Source of the DNA: Nitrosovibrio sp. Nv4
GTDB lineage: Bacteria; Bdellovibrionota; UBA1018; CAIMNF01
Assembly: GCA_943327105.2 (NCBI GenBank)
Contig: CALPVV020000011.1
Coordinates: 1 to 39,734, forward strand
Length of the DNA: 39,734 nucleotides
Direction of reading: 5' to 3'
Numbering within the stretch: position 1 is the first letter of the stretch; every line of letters begins with the position of its first letter. Shown one piece after another: positions 8,096 through 17,400 of the stretch. The translations under genes were made by a program, and so were the position numbers. The notes under the pieces are model-generated. The model was not told where the DNA came from, ran no database searches, and saw nothing but the letters and a program-made list of their open reading frames with translations.

Positions 8096-8518
8096 CTACT
8101 GATAGCAACGGCCATCGTTTTGAGAAACCTGAAAAGCCTCATTATAAAATGGGGTGGTATAAAGAATGCGCCCCACTCGATCAATCACGCGATAAAAGAA
8201 GTTTCCATATGCATCACGCCCTTGCATGATCTGGCAATAAGAGCGTGGAGCCGGATAAGGCTGATTGGGGAAGTTCGTGCGGATGCCATGACAGTATCCC
8301 ATTCGATCGTAATTCTGAGCGGTGAGAAACGCTTGGTTATAGTCAGTGTAAGAAGCGATGAAAGTACCTCGACCATCAAAAACATTAAATACCGAGTAGC
8401 CACCATTCTGTTGTTGTTGAATCAAACATGGCCCAACTGGATGATGGTGCGGAATCACTTGAGCAAGTGCAGATGATGACGTCATGGCAAGTAATAGAAT
8501 CAAAATGGTTCGGATCAT
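8096..8518 (-). CDS. small secreted protein made of two Cys-flanked ~45-residue modules
   Basis: This 140-residue exported protein has a classic signal peptide (MIRTILILLLAMTSSSALA, cleaved before Q20). The ribosome-binding site AGAGGA lies upstream of the ATG at 8518. The mature part is two copies of one module: the first begins CLIQQQQNGGYSVFNVFDGRG and ends with Cys in YDRMGYC; the second begins CQIMQGRDAYGNFFYRVIDR and ends NDGRCYQ. Each starts and ends with Cys, has a D-x-x-G-R/T turn and an A-F-x-x-[AS]-Q helix, so a disulfide closing each module is likely. The same two modules form the C-terminus of the divergent gene at 8834. I recognise no named domain. It is probably periplasmic or secreted; function unknown. 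Confidence 0.8.
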   Translation of the reverse strand: MIRTILILLLAMTSSSALAQVIPHHHPVGPCLIQQQQNGGYSVFNVFDGRGTFIASYTDYNQAFLTAQNYDRMGYCHGIRTNFPNQPYPAPRSYCQIMQGRDAYGNFFYRVIDRVGRILYTTPFYNEAFQVSQNDGRCYQ

Positions 8519-8833
8519 GGGTGGTGTCCTCTGGGTTGAATGGTTTAAATCGCTTTACTGTTTTTGATCAGCAGGATGCGTGCCAAAACAGGGTTTAATT
8601 GTTTCAAGCACTTGATGCGCAGCATCTGCAGTGGTCTCAAATCGGCACCAAAAAAATGGTGTCATTTTGAACTCCTTCTTCACACAAGCTTTGTTGAACC
8701 AAAAAAAACGTCAAGAAACAAACACTTCAAGCGCCTGTAATCACTTAACTATTTTTATTTAACTTCGACCAAAAAAACTCCTGCTCGTTTTGGCACAAAC
8801 ACTGCTCTTAGCCAAAACAGAGGAGAAACAAAA
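8519..8833. promoter_or_regulatory. 315-base divergent intergenic region with several dyads
   Basis: This stretch separates two divergent paralogous secreted-protein genes and must hold both promoters, but I see no clear -35/-10 pair. It contains GATGC-gca-GCATC near 8614-8626, GGCACC...GGTGTC near 8644-8664 (one G-U pair), and two copies of GCCAAAAC (8582-8589 and 8811-8818). The second copy pairs with GTTTTGGC at 8787-8794. No convincing small ORF is present. Confidence 0.5.
8787..8818 (+). promoter_or_regulatory. 5'-leader hairpin abutting the ribosome-binding site
   Basis: GTTTTGGC (8787-8794) and GCCAAAAC (8811-8818) form an 8-base-pair stem with a 16-base loop. It ends two bases before the Shine-Dalgarno AGGAG (8821-8825) of the gene starting at 8834. 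A stem so close to the ribosome-binding site could tune initiation or protect the mRNA 5' end. No other evidence supports it. Confidence 0.4.
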
Positions 8834-10096
8834 ATGAAAACCAACCGTTCTTCAAGCAACAAAGCAAACTCAATCATGAAGTGGATCACTAATGCGATGG
8901 CAACATCAGCTGGTTCTTGGCTCACAGGTGCGATCTCTAATTTTTCAGAAACAGTATTCAATGAAACTTTTCACAAACCTGCATACGGCATAGCGAGAGG
9001 ATTGCTTGCAACTTCCACTCTGAGCGCATTGGCAATCTCAGCACTCTCATCATCAACTGCTTATGCACAATTGCCGGTGAATCAGATTCAGCTCGGAACT
9101 CCAAGCTACAACGGTACTGGGTGCCCCCTCGGCACTGTTTCTGCAACTCTCAGTCCTGATGCTCAAGCACTCAGCATTTTATTCGGCGCCTTCCAGGTCG
9201 ATGCCGGTGGATCATCGGGAAGAACCATTGATCGCAAAGCCTGTCAAATTGCAATACCAGTACACGTTCCGTCGGGGTATTCGGTTTCGATCATCAAAAT
9301 CGATTATCGCGGGTACAAGAGGTTGCCCTACAACGCGAGTGCGACTTTTGATGTGGAGTACTTCTTTGCAGGCCAAAACGGGCCCTCCTACCACAAAAAT
9401 TTTGTTGGAGCAGAAGATGGAAACTTCACTCTCAATAATCAACTCGTAGCGACTGCAAATGTTTGGTCTGCCTGCGGTGCCGATGTCAATCTCAGAACCA
9501 ACACCAGCATTGCAGCACAAACCAATCAGTATAATGAACAAACCATGCTGACTCTCGACAGTGCTGACGTTTCATCTGGGATGATCTATCAGTTATCATG
9601 GAGAACTTGTGGATCAAACGGCGGCGGCTATCCTCCTACTCCAAACCCATTCCCTGGCAATGGCAATGGCGGCGGTTATCCTGGAGTGGGCCCTTGTGTA
9701 ATCAACTCTTACTATGATTCACGCGGTTACCAACTGTTCATGATTAAAGATGGAATGGGAAGAGTCGTAGGAAATACCGTTCAATATGCGGAAGCGCTTC
9801 GACTTGCACAACAATCACAATCCATGGGATTTTGCAGTGGAATCGTGAACAATAGCTCTCAAACCAATCCTCAACAACCTCCCTATCCAGGAAACAACGG
9901 GGGTTACGGAAATGGTGGTTACGGCAACGGCGGTTACCCACCACGACAAACCAGTTGCCAAGTCATGCCTGGCAGGGATGCTTACGGAAATACATTCTTC
10001 AGAGTGATGGACCGAGCAGGACGCATCATCTTGAACACCCCTAACCAATCTCTTGCTTACCAGGCAGCTCAGTCTGACCCAAGGTGTTTTCAATAA
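8834..10096 (+). CDS. exported DUF4360-like protein with C-terminal paired Cys-modules and unusually long signal region
   Basis: The 420-residue product starts at the ATG at 8834 with a strong AGGAG site. About 50 polar residues precede a hydrophobic core (LLATSTLSALAISAL) and a cleavage site AYA-QLP near residue 78, a markedly extended signal peptide. Residues 95-270 resemble DUF4360: GTGCPLGTVSATLSPD, RKACQIAIPVHVPSGYSVS, a Y-R-G-Y-x-R-L strand, VWSACGADVN and final LSWRTCG; this family is secreted and of unknown function. A Gly/Pro/Asn linker follows, then two Cys-flanked modules of the type in the divergent gene at 8096-8518, separated by a second linker rich in GGYGNGGYGN. The CQVMPGRDAYGN start of the last module is nearly identical between the two proteins. 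Surface or matrix location is inferred. Confidence 0.8.
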   Translation: MKTNRSSSNKANSIMKWITNAMATSAGSWLTGAISNFSETVFNETFHKPAYGIARGLLATSTLSALAISALSSSTAYAQLPVNQIQLGTPSYNGTGCPLGTVSATLSPDAQALSILFGAFQVDAGGSSGRTIDRKACQIAIPVHVPSGYSVSIIKIDYRGYKRLPYNASATFDVEYFFAGQNGPSYHKNFVGAEDGNFTLNNQLVATANVWSACGADVNLRTNTSIAAQTNQYNEQTMLTLDSADVSSGMIYQLSWRTCGSNGGGYPPTPNPFPGNGNGGGYPGVGPCVINSYYDSRGYQLFMIKDGMGRVVGNTVQYAEALRLAQQSQSMGFCSGIVNNSSQTNPQQPPYPGNNGGYGNGGYGNGGYPPRQTSCQVMPGRDAYGNTFFRVMDRAGRIILNTPNQSLAYQAAQSDPRCFQ

Positions 10097-10124
10097 CCAT
10101 TAAAAGAAAGGATCAATAAAATCG

Positions 10125-10158
10125 ACCTCCGGTGTGAAAAGCACCGGAGGTTTTTTTT
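10125..10158 (+). terminator. intrinsic terminator
   Basis: ACCTCCGGTG, a short A-rich loop, and CACCGGAGG followed by eight T form a textbook Rho-independent terminator 28 bases after the DUF4360-like gene. It insulates that gene from the large repeat lipoprotein downstream. Confidence 0.95.
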
Positions 10159-10185
10159 GCTCTGAAATTTCCAAATGAAAACAAA

Positions 10186-10233
10186 GTGCGTCTTAAACGA
10201 CACATTGAAGCCAATCGCGTCTTGATCGATAAT
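10186..10233 (+). promoter_or_regulatory. sigma70-type promoter with dyad immediately upstream of -35
   Basis: TTGAAG (10205-10210), a 17-base spacer and GATAAT (10228-10233) form a good promoter about 50 bases before the ATG. Directly upstream, 10186-10203 is an imperfect inverted repeat (GTGCGT...ACGACAC). The paralogous gene downstream has the same arrangement (14401-14447). ATCGATAAT (10225-10233) and ATTATCGAT (10255-10263) form another inverted repeat spanning the -10 and the start region. Confidence 0.6.
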
Positions 10234-10282
10234 TTCATAAAGAGAAAGTCCTTTATTATCGATAAGTAACTGCGAGGGCTTG

Positions 10283-13200
10283 ATGGTCTGGAAGACTATA
10301 AAACAGAAAACTTCTGAAGCGTTGTTGTCGCTGGCAATGGTAATGCTAGCGATCGGCTGTACTCAATTAGATACAAAAACTGAAAAACCAGCTCCCCTCT
10401 CCACCACGACATCTCTTAACAACTTCAATAATAGCAGCACACCATTGAGTGATATCACCATCACCGCACCCATAACCAATCCTTACACGGCGAACTCAAC
10501 TTCAATCACCATTAGTGGGACTTGCACCGAAAATGCAACGGTATACCTATCTGGCGGAAAACACTTAAATCGCTTTTGCCTTAACCAACAATTTTCATTT
10601 TCTGTCACCCCAAGCAGTAGCGGTACCATCGATTTTTTCATCAAACAAACTTCAAACACGGGACGATCTTCAAACTCAATCAAATTTACGTGGATCAGGG
10701 ATTCAAGCATTCCAACCACTCCGGTCATCACCTCACCAACTGAACCTTACCATTCAAATTTAACCTCAATCACGATCGAGGGTACCTGCACCAGTGGCAA
10801 CATCGTCACCATGAGTGGCGCGCAGTCAAGCTCGACATCTTGTTCGAATGACAACAAGTTTTCTTTTGACAGCACTCAAAGTACTGACAGCGCCCATCTC
10901 TATTCTTTTGTTCAAAAAAATGCGAATAATACGCCATCTGCTTCAGTCGACTTTACCTGGAATCGCGACACAGTAGCGCCACTAGCGCCAACCATCGTAC
11001 AACCCACTACCAACCCTTACTCATCAATTGAAACCACGGTAGCGATCAGTGGCGGTTGTGAAAACATGGCGACTGTAAAACTGAGTGGTGCTGAAAACTC
11101 ATCCGTAACTTGCACTGACAACAGCTACAGTTTCACCGTCAGTAAATCGGTTGATGGAACTTATATTTACAGTCTTGATCAAACAGACTTAGCGGGAAAC
11201 ACCTCTGTTGCAACTTCATTTACGTGGAATCGGGACAATACTCCTCCGTCTCAGTTGACGATCACAAACCACACCTCTCCGTTCATCAGCAACACTTCAA
11301 CGCTATTGTTGATTGGAACCTGCGAAAATGGATCGACAGTCAATATCGGCGGAGATGTAACAACATCAACTCTTTGCATCAGCGATCAATTTTCAGTTAC
11401 CATTCCAAAGTCTACTGACGGAACCTATCAGTTTACACTGAATCAAACAGACCCTGCCGGCACAACATCAACCAGCATCAATTTTGTGTGGACCCGTGAT
11501 ACCACCGCTCCTATCGCAATCGTGATCACCAATCCAGCAACATCACCCTTTACTTCTTCAGATGGATCCCTTTCCGTTTCTGGAACCTGCGAAACCGATG
11601 CGGTGGTGAATCTGGCCGGCGATTCAACCGATACAAAAACCTGTGTCGGCGAGACATTCAGCTTTTCCATCAACAAGTCAACTGATGGAACCTATAACTT
11701 CAGCTTTAATCAAAGTGATGCCGCTCTAAATACGTCATCACCAACCACACTTACTTGGATTAAAACATCAGCCTCACCACCTACCCCCGTGATTATTTCA
11801 CCAACTCCAAACCCTTATCATTCTAGTGAATCAAATTTGACGATCACAGGAAGTTGTATCGATGGAAATACGGTAGAAATGTCCGGTGATGACTCAGGCA
11901 CACAGACTTGCATGTCGGGCGGCTTCAGTTTCACGGTATCGAAATCAAATGATGCTACTTACAGTTTTAATTTTCGCCAAACCAATTCCACAAACGACTC
12001 TTCTGGTGCCGCAACTTTTACATGGATCAGAGACACGACTGCACCAAGTTCTCCGACGATCACCATTCCGAGCACAAGTCCCTATCATACCAATAGCGAC
12101 TCAATTGTGATTTCGGGTTCCTGTGAAGCTGGCAGTGCCGTCAATCTTTCCGGTGATGTGGATTTGGATAGCACCACTTGCAGCAATGCAAACAGTTATT
12201 CATTCACCATCAACAAGATCACCGATGGAAGTTACCAATTCATCATTGATCAGAAGGATCTTTCCGGAAACACCTCACCAAATACGAGCAAAATCTGGAT
12301 CAGGGACACTGTTGCTCCGATTGCAGTTACCATTACCAACCCTGCTAACAATTCATATCTCTCTTCTGATTCAACACTAATGGTCTCAGGCACCTGTGAA
12401 GCTTTATCAGGAAACATCAGCCTTAGCGGAGATGCAACCGGTACCACTCCCTGCAATTCTTTTGGAAACTTTACATTCAGCATCAATAAGAACGTAGATG
12501 GAACATACAATTTTTCTTTCATTCAAACTGATCTTGCTGGAAATCACTCGAATGCTACCATGTTGACCTGGACAAGAAGCACTACAATGCCGATTACTCC
12601 CGTCATTACCTCACCGAATCCAAATCCGTTGGTTTCAAACTCTTCACAAATCACGATTACGGCATCGTGTGATACCACTCAATCTCCATTACCTTCGCTT
12701 GTCGCACTGGATGGTGACATCAGTGCTTCAGAAGTTGTGACTCCTTCGGGAGCACTCACGCAAGACTGTAGTTCAAGTCCGGTCAGCTTCGTCATTCAAA
12801 AAAACACCGACTCGACCTTTCATTTCAGTATTAATCAAACGAACCAAAACAATTCATTATCATCTGCTGATGCCATGATTACTTGGACCCGAGACACGGT
12901 TGCACCTGCGGCCCCGACTATCACCAGCCCATCAGCTTCACCTTTTACGGCTCCTGGAAACCTCATCATCGAAGGCGGCTGCGAAGCAAATTCAACCGTC
13001 ACGCTCTCAGGTGATGATGCCGCAACAACGACTTGCTCTACAGGAAACACTTATTCATTTACCGTAGCCAAGTCAGATGATGGCTCCTATTCATTCGGAA
13101 TCACTCAAACTGACGCGGCATCAAACACTTCACCCTCAATCAGCCTTACCTGGAACAGACTATCGGGATCAATTGCAGCACCACTGATCACCAGTCCCTC

Positions 13201-14380
13201 ATTATCGACCACTACTAACAATGCTTCAACATTGATCATCACCGGAACCTGTAATAATGGCTACACGGTAACTCTTACAGGTGATGCGGCATCGACTACA
13301 ACTTGTTCAAACGATGCTTTTCAATTCACAATAAACAAAAGCATTGATGCAACTTACAATTTCAATGTCAAACAATCGATTTATGGAAATGACTCACCAG
13401 ACTCAACCAGAACTTGGGTGAGAGACACATTAGCACCGACCACAACCATTACCTCAACACCGTTGACTACCAATTACTTTTTAACGGCAACTTTTGAGTT
13501 TTCTTCAAATGAAGCCGGTTCAAGCTTTCTTTGCAAACTCGATACAGACTCGACTTTTTCGAGTTGTACTTCTGCTAAAACATTTTCAGTAGTAACCAAT
13601 GGCAGCAGGACATTCACAGTCAAGGCAACCGACCCTGCGGGAAATGTCGGAGCAGAAAAAACACACATTTGGACACAAAACGGCTATAAAACAATCGCTC
13701 TATACCACTTCAATAATGGAACCCTAAGCGCCGACAGTGGGCCTTACGGCAACACGTTGAGCTTATTAACCAATACTCCATCAGTAGACTCGGCGTGCGT
13801 GCTTCCCGCTGCTTCACCGACTTGTGCTAAGTTTTCTTCCAGCAGATCTTTCCAGGCTACCAGCAATACTTCTCTGAATCTAGGTAAGGATCAAATGACC
13901 ATTGAGGGAAGAATTAAATTAACTTCCTTACTTACCAACGTTGGTGATTACTTTACCTTGCTATCAAAAAGTGGTGCTTCAGGAAGTTATGGCTGGGAAC
14001 TCAGACTTAAAAAAGTCAGCGCGCCTTCGGCAGGAACCGTACTCGAATTTGTGGCAAGTCTAAACGGTACTGATATTAATACCGTCACTTCAAGTGTAAT
14101 GACCCTCAATACGACAGCCTTCTATTATTTTGCTTCTACTTGGAATTCGGGTACCGTAAAACTTTATTTTGGCAGCAGTCCTATTGAAGTAGGAAGCGGA
14201 AATATCGGTACCGCCGGGTCGGCAACAATTGCAACCAGTACGGCTAATCTCAAAATTGGTGCAAACCAAACATCAGGCTCATCTCCTTCTTACAGGTTAA
14301 TGGCATCTCTTGATGAAGTCAGAATCTCGCAAACGGTGAGAACTATTACCACCAACACAACTGAATTCAATTCAGATTGA
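10283..14380 (+). CDS. giant surface lipoprotein: 11 Ig-like repeats plus LamG-like domain (copy A)
   Basis: The product of about 1365 residues starts with a lipoprotein signal ending MLAIGC, so it is probably acylated at that Cys. A Ser/Thr/Asn linker follows, then 11 Ig-like repeats of about 90 residues. Each opens with a P-x-I-T-S-P-type strand, has I-x-G-x-C near position 25, a second Cys about 20 residues later, F-x-x-x-K-S-x-D-G-x-Y-x-F-x-x-x-Q-T-D, and ends W-x-R-D-T-x-A-P. The paired Cys suggest one disulfide per repeat. A twelfth, different module carries F-x-C-x-L-D and A-T-D-P-A-G-N-V. The last 230 residues resemble a LamG/concanavalin-type lectin domain (ALYHFNN, MTIEGRIKL, GWELRLKK, DEVRIS). 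Likely a stalk-and-tip adhesin. ATG 10283 follows GAGGG; a TTG at 10280 is possible. Confidence 0.85.
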   Translation: MVWKTIKQKTSEALLSLAMVMLAIGCTQLDTKTEKPAPLSTTTSLNNFNNSSTPLSDITITAPITNPYTANSTSITISGTCTENATVYLSGGKHLNRFCLNQQFSFSVTPSSSGTIDFFIKQTSNTGRSSNSIKFTWIRDSSIPTTPVITSPTEPYHSNLTSITIEGTCTSGNIVTMSGAQSSSTSCSNDNKFSFDSTQSTDSAHLYSFVQKNANNTPSASVDFTWNRDTVAPLAPTIVQPTTNPYSSIETTVAISGGCENMATVKLSGAENSSVTCTDNSYSFTVSKSVDGTYIYSLDQTDLAGNTSVATSFTWNRDNTPPSQLTITNHTSPFISNTSTLLLIGTCENGSTVNIGGDVTTSTLCISDQFSVTIPKSTDGTYQFTLNQTDPAGTTSTSINFVWTRDTTAPIAIVITNPATSPFTSSDGSLSVSGTCETDAVVNLAGDSTDTKTCVGETFSFSINKSTDGTYNFSFNQSDAALNTSSPTTLTWIKTSASPPTPVIISPTPNPYHSSESNLTITGSCIDGNTVEMSGDDSGTQTCMSGGFSFTVSKSNDATYSFNFRQTNSTNDSSGAATFTWIRDTTAPSSPTITIPSTSPYHTNSDSIVISGSCEAGSAVNLSGDVDLDSTTCSNANSYSFTINKITDGSYQFIIDQKDLSGNTSPNTSKIWIRDTVAPIAVTITNPANNSYLSSDSTLMVSGTCEALSGNISLSGDATGTTPCNSFGNFTFSINKNVDGTYNFSFIQTDLAGNHSNATMLTWTRSTTMPITPVITSPNPNPLVSNSSQITITASCDTTQSPLPSLVALDGDISASEVVTPSGALTQDCSSSPVSFVIQKNTDSTFHFSINQTNQNNSLSSADAMITWTRDTVAPAAPTITSPSASPFTAPGNLIIEGGCEANSTVTLSGDDAATTTCSTGNTYSFTVAKSDDGSYSFGITQTDAASNTSPSISLTWNRLSGSIAAPLITSPSLSTTTNNASTLIITGTCNNGYTVTLTGDAASTTTCSNDAFQFTINKSIDATYNFNVKQSIYGNDSPDSTRTWVRDTLAPTTTITSTPLTTNYFLTATFEFSSNEAGSSFLCKLDTDSTFSSCTSAKTFSVVTNGSRTFTVKATDPAGNVGAEKTHIWTQNGYKTIALYHFNNGTLSADSGPYGNTLSLLTNTPSVDSACVLPAASPTCAKFSSSRSFQATSNTSLNLGKDQMTIEGRIKLTSLLTNVGDYFTLLSKSGASGSYGWELRLKKVSAPSAGTVLEFVASLNGTDINTVTSSVMTLNTTAFYYFASTWNSGTVKLYFGSSPIEVGSGNIGTAGSATIATSTANLKIGANQTSGSSPSYRLMASLDEVRISQTVRTITTNTTEFNSD
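10454..13438 (+). repeat. 11 tandem Ig-like coding repeats (about 90 residues each), copy A
   Basis: This is the repeat block within the lipoprotein gene at 10283. Units are diverged at the DNA level, so they are old protein repeats rather than a fresh tandem amplification. The ninth unit carries an extra segment, DISASEVVTPSGALTQDC. Confidence 0.85.
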
Positions 14381-14382
14381 CC

Positions 14383-14399
14383 CTTTTGATGGTCAAAAG
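14383..14399. other. inverted repeat just after the copy A stop codon
   Basis: CTTTTGA-tgg-TCAAAAG is a perfect 7-base-pair stem three bases after the stop at 14380. It lacks a T-tract, so it is a weak terminator at best. It may protect the mRNA 3' end or be part of the promoter region downstream. Confidence 0.4.
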
Positions 14400-14400
14400 A

Positions 14401-14447
14401 GTGTCGCAACAGACACATTTGAGAAACGTCATCAATTCACCGATAAT
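14401..14447 (+). promoter_or_regulatory. sigma70-type promoter with dyad immediately upstream of -35
   Basis: TTGAGA (14419-14424), a 17-base spacer and GATAAT (14442-14447) form the promoter of copy B. Two bases upstream of the -35 lies the inverted repeat GTGTC-N6-GACAC (14401-14416). The layout repeats that of copy A: dyad, GACACAT, TTGA-type -35, 17 bases, GATAAT. The two genes are probably co-regulated but separately transcribed. Confidence 0.6.
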
Positions 14448-14486
14448 AACTATAGGCGATCTAAAGATTGTCTATATGGAAGCGGG

Positions 14487-17400
14487 GTGATCAATAAGGT
14501 GTTTTTCAAAAAAATATTCCAAAATAGCGAAGCATCATGGATGAGATTGCTTCTCATCTCATCTCTTATTTTCTTTTCTGGTTGCTCCAAGAAAGGAAGT
14601 TCTAGCAAATCAAGCGCAGGAAACAATTCAACCGTAACTTCCTTAAGTAAACTTGCACCGGTTTCACTTTCAGTGAATAGTCCGTACACTTCTAATGCTT
14701 CTTCATTTACCCTTAGCGGAACCTGTGCTGACACCGCAACAGTCTATATCAGTGGCTCTGAAACAAACTCAAATCTTTGTGCACAGAATGCTTTTGCTTT
14801 CAATTTAACTCCTCAAGGTAGCGGCACCAATACTTATTATCTGGTACAAAAGGCAAATGGTGCTCTTGATTCATCAACCGTTCGATTTGACTGGGTAATC
14901 AATACTAACCTACCAGATAACGTTGAAATCACTTCACCCACTGTCCCTGTAACTTTTTCAAATCAAAATTCCATACAGATTGATGGTACTTGCACCACCG
15001 GCTACACCGTAACAGTAGGTGGTGACATCAGCGCGAATGATGTTTACTCCCCTACCAATTCACTGACCCAAACCTGCAATAACTCGACATTCAGTTACAC
15101 TATTAATAAATCAAGTGACCAACTTTACCAATTTTCGTTCACTCAAACCGATCCAACCACAATGAATACTTCTGGTGCGGTTACGGTCGGATGGGAAAGA
15201 GACACAATTGCTCCAACCAGCCTCACTGTAGACACTCCTTCTAGTGGATTCATAAGGACAAAAAACAACAATCAAAGCATTTCTGGCCTTTGCGAAAATC
15301 AATCGACGGTGAAACTCACTGGGACACAAACATTTTCAACTTCTTGCACAAACGGTGCATATTCTTTCAATGTAGAAGAAACCAGTGATGGAAATTATCA
15401 TTATGATGTGATTCAAACCGATCGTGCGGGCAATGACTCTTCACCACCACTCGGCATCGATTGGGTACGAGACACAATCCTTTCCCAGTCACTGAGCATC
15501 ACCAACCACAATACATCAAATTGCAATTCCACATCCTGTATCAATAATACATCCAATTTAACCTTAATCGGTGGTTGCGAGGCTGGGGCAACAGTTAATA
15601 TCAGTGGTCCAAACAGCTATTCTGACCATACCATTTGCGGTAATTCAAATTCCTATACTCTAAACATATCTAAAACGGGTGATGGTACCTACAATTACAC
15701 CCTCTATCAAACTGATACTGCACTCAACACATCCAGCAATCTTAGTTACACATGGACGATCGATACCACGGTACTTGCACCAGAAGTCTTGAACTATTCG
15801 GGAAACTCTGTCACCTCTTCCGACGCTGACATTACTTTGTCTGTGAGCTGCGAAACGAATGCTACGGTCAACATGTCGGTGAACGGCAATACCGAACAAA
15901 AAAACTGCACCGCATCTCCTGTATCGTTCAACTATACCCCAAGTTCTGGTGGTAGCGCCATTTATGCATTTACATTGAGTCAGACCGACCTAGCGGGTAA
16001 TACTTCTAGCGATACTTCTTTCAGTTGGAACAAAACGGTAGGAATACCATCAACACCAGTTCTCACCTCTGCCAATCCGTTTTTTACAAATGCCGGCACC
16101 CCCGACAAAAACAACATCACCATTACCGGAAGCTGTACAAACGGCAATTCTGTTATCATCAGCAGAAATGGAACCCCAGTCACTTCGTCAACCTGTTCTG
16201 GAATTAGTTTTAGCAGCATTGTTTCTCAATCTACCGATGGTATTTATCACTATTCAGTAAAACAGCAAAATGCCAGCTTGGTTGATTCGGCTTCGGTGAG
16301 TGTCACTTGGAATCGGAAAACAACAATCCCGGCTGCTCCAACCATTACCTCCATCAATCATCCACATCACTATTCAAATTCAAATACCATTTCAATCGGT
16401 GGTGCTTGTGAGAATGACTCAACCGTTTCAATCAGTGGAGATACCGATACCGATTCAACAACTTGTGCTAATACCTCTTACTCATTCACGGTCACCAAGA
16501 CCGATGATGCGAACTACACTTTTTACATCGAGCAAACCGACGCTGCAGGAAATAATTCGTTAAAAACAGAACAAATTTGGACGAGAGATACGATTACCCC
16601 TGCTGAGGTCACTCTTTACAACCCAATCACTAATCCTTACCGTTCATACAGTAGCAATGTTGACGTCACCGCAACTTGTACGCCAAATGAAACGAATGTA
16701 TTCATTACAGGCAACGGCGCTGACAGCAATCTCCCTTGTCCGGCTACAGGGAAAGTGATTTTCACTGTCACTAAGTCAGCTGACGGAACATACAATTATA
16801 CCATTTATCAAAAAGACTTTGCTGGAAATACCACCTCTGGAATTTTGTTTACATGGCAACGCGATAGCAGTCTGACTCCAACTCCGATGTTTCAACCGAC
16901 TGTTTCTACCCCGACAAACAATAATCCGTATTTATCAAATACCTCATCAATGGATTTATATGTTACATGCGATGCAACCATTTCGCCGACCAAAGCTATT
17001 GTAAACATCAGCGGTGACATTACTTCAAGCGAAGTTACCAGCCCTGCAAACTCACTTTCGCAGTCATGCACCAGTAGCCCTGTAAGATTCACCATTCAAA
17101 AAAGTTCTGATGGGCTCTTTAAATTCGACTTGAATCAATTCAATCCAAATAACAATGTTTATTCAGCGAATACACGCGTGGAATGGGATCGAAAAACAAC
17201 TTTACCTGCTGCTCCAGCAATCACCACTCCTGTTCTCAATACCAGCACTTCTCCAAGCTCATTCATTTCTTCTGGTAATTTGACCATCATTGGAACATGC
17301 GAAGCCGATTCAACAGTGACGATCAGCAATGCTCATACGGATTCAATGGTATGTGATTCGAATAATTCTTTTCAATTCGAAGTCATCAAGTCTGTTGATG

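Noticed and set aside
10186-14447. FliA-type (sigma28) promoters, because of CGATAAT near both giant lipoprotein genes
   Set aside because: No TAAA-type -35 stands at the required 11-base spacing, whereas both sites fit sigma70 elements with exact 17-base spacing.
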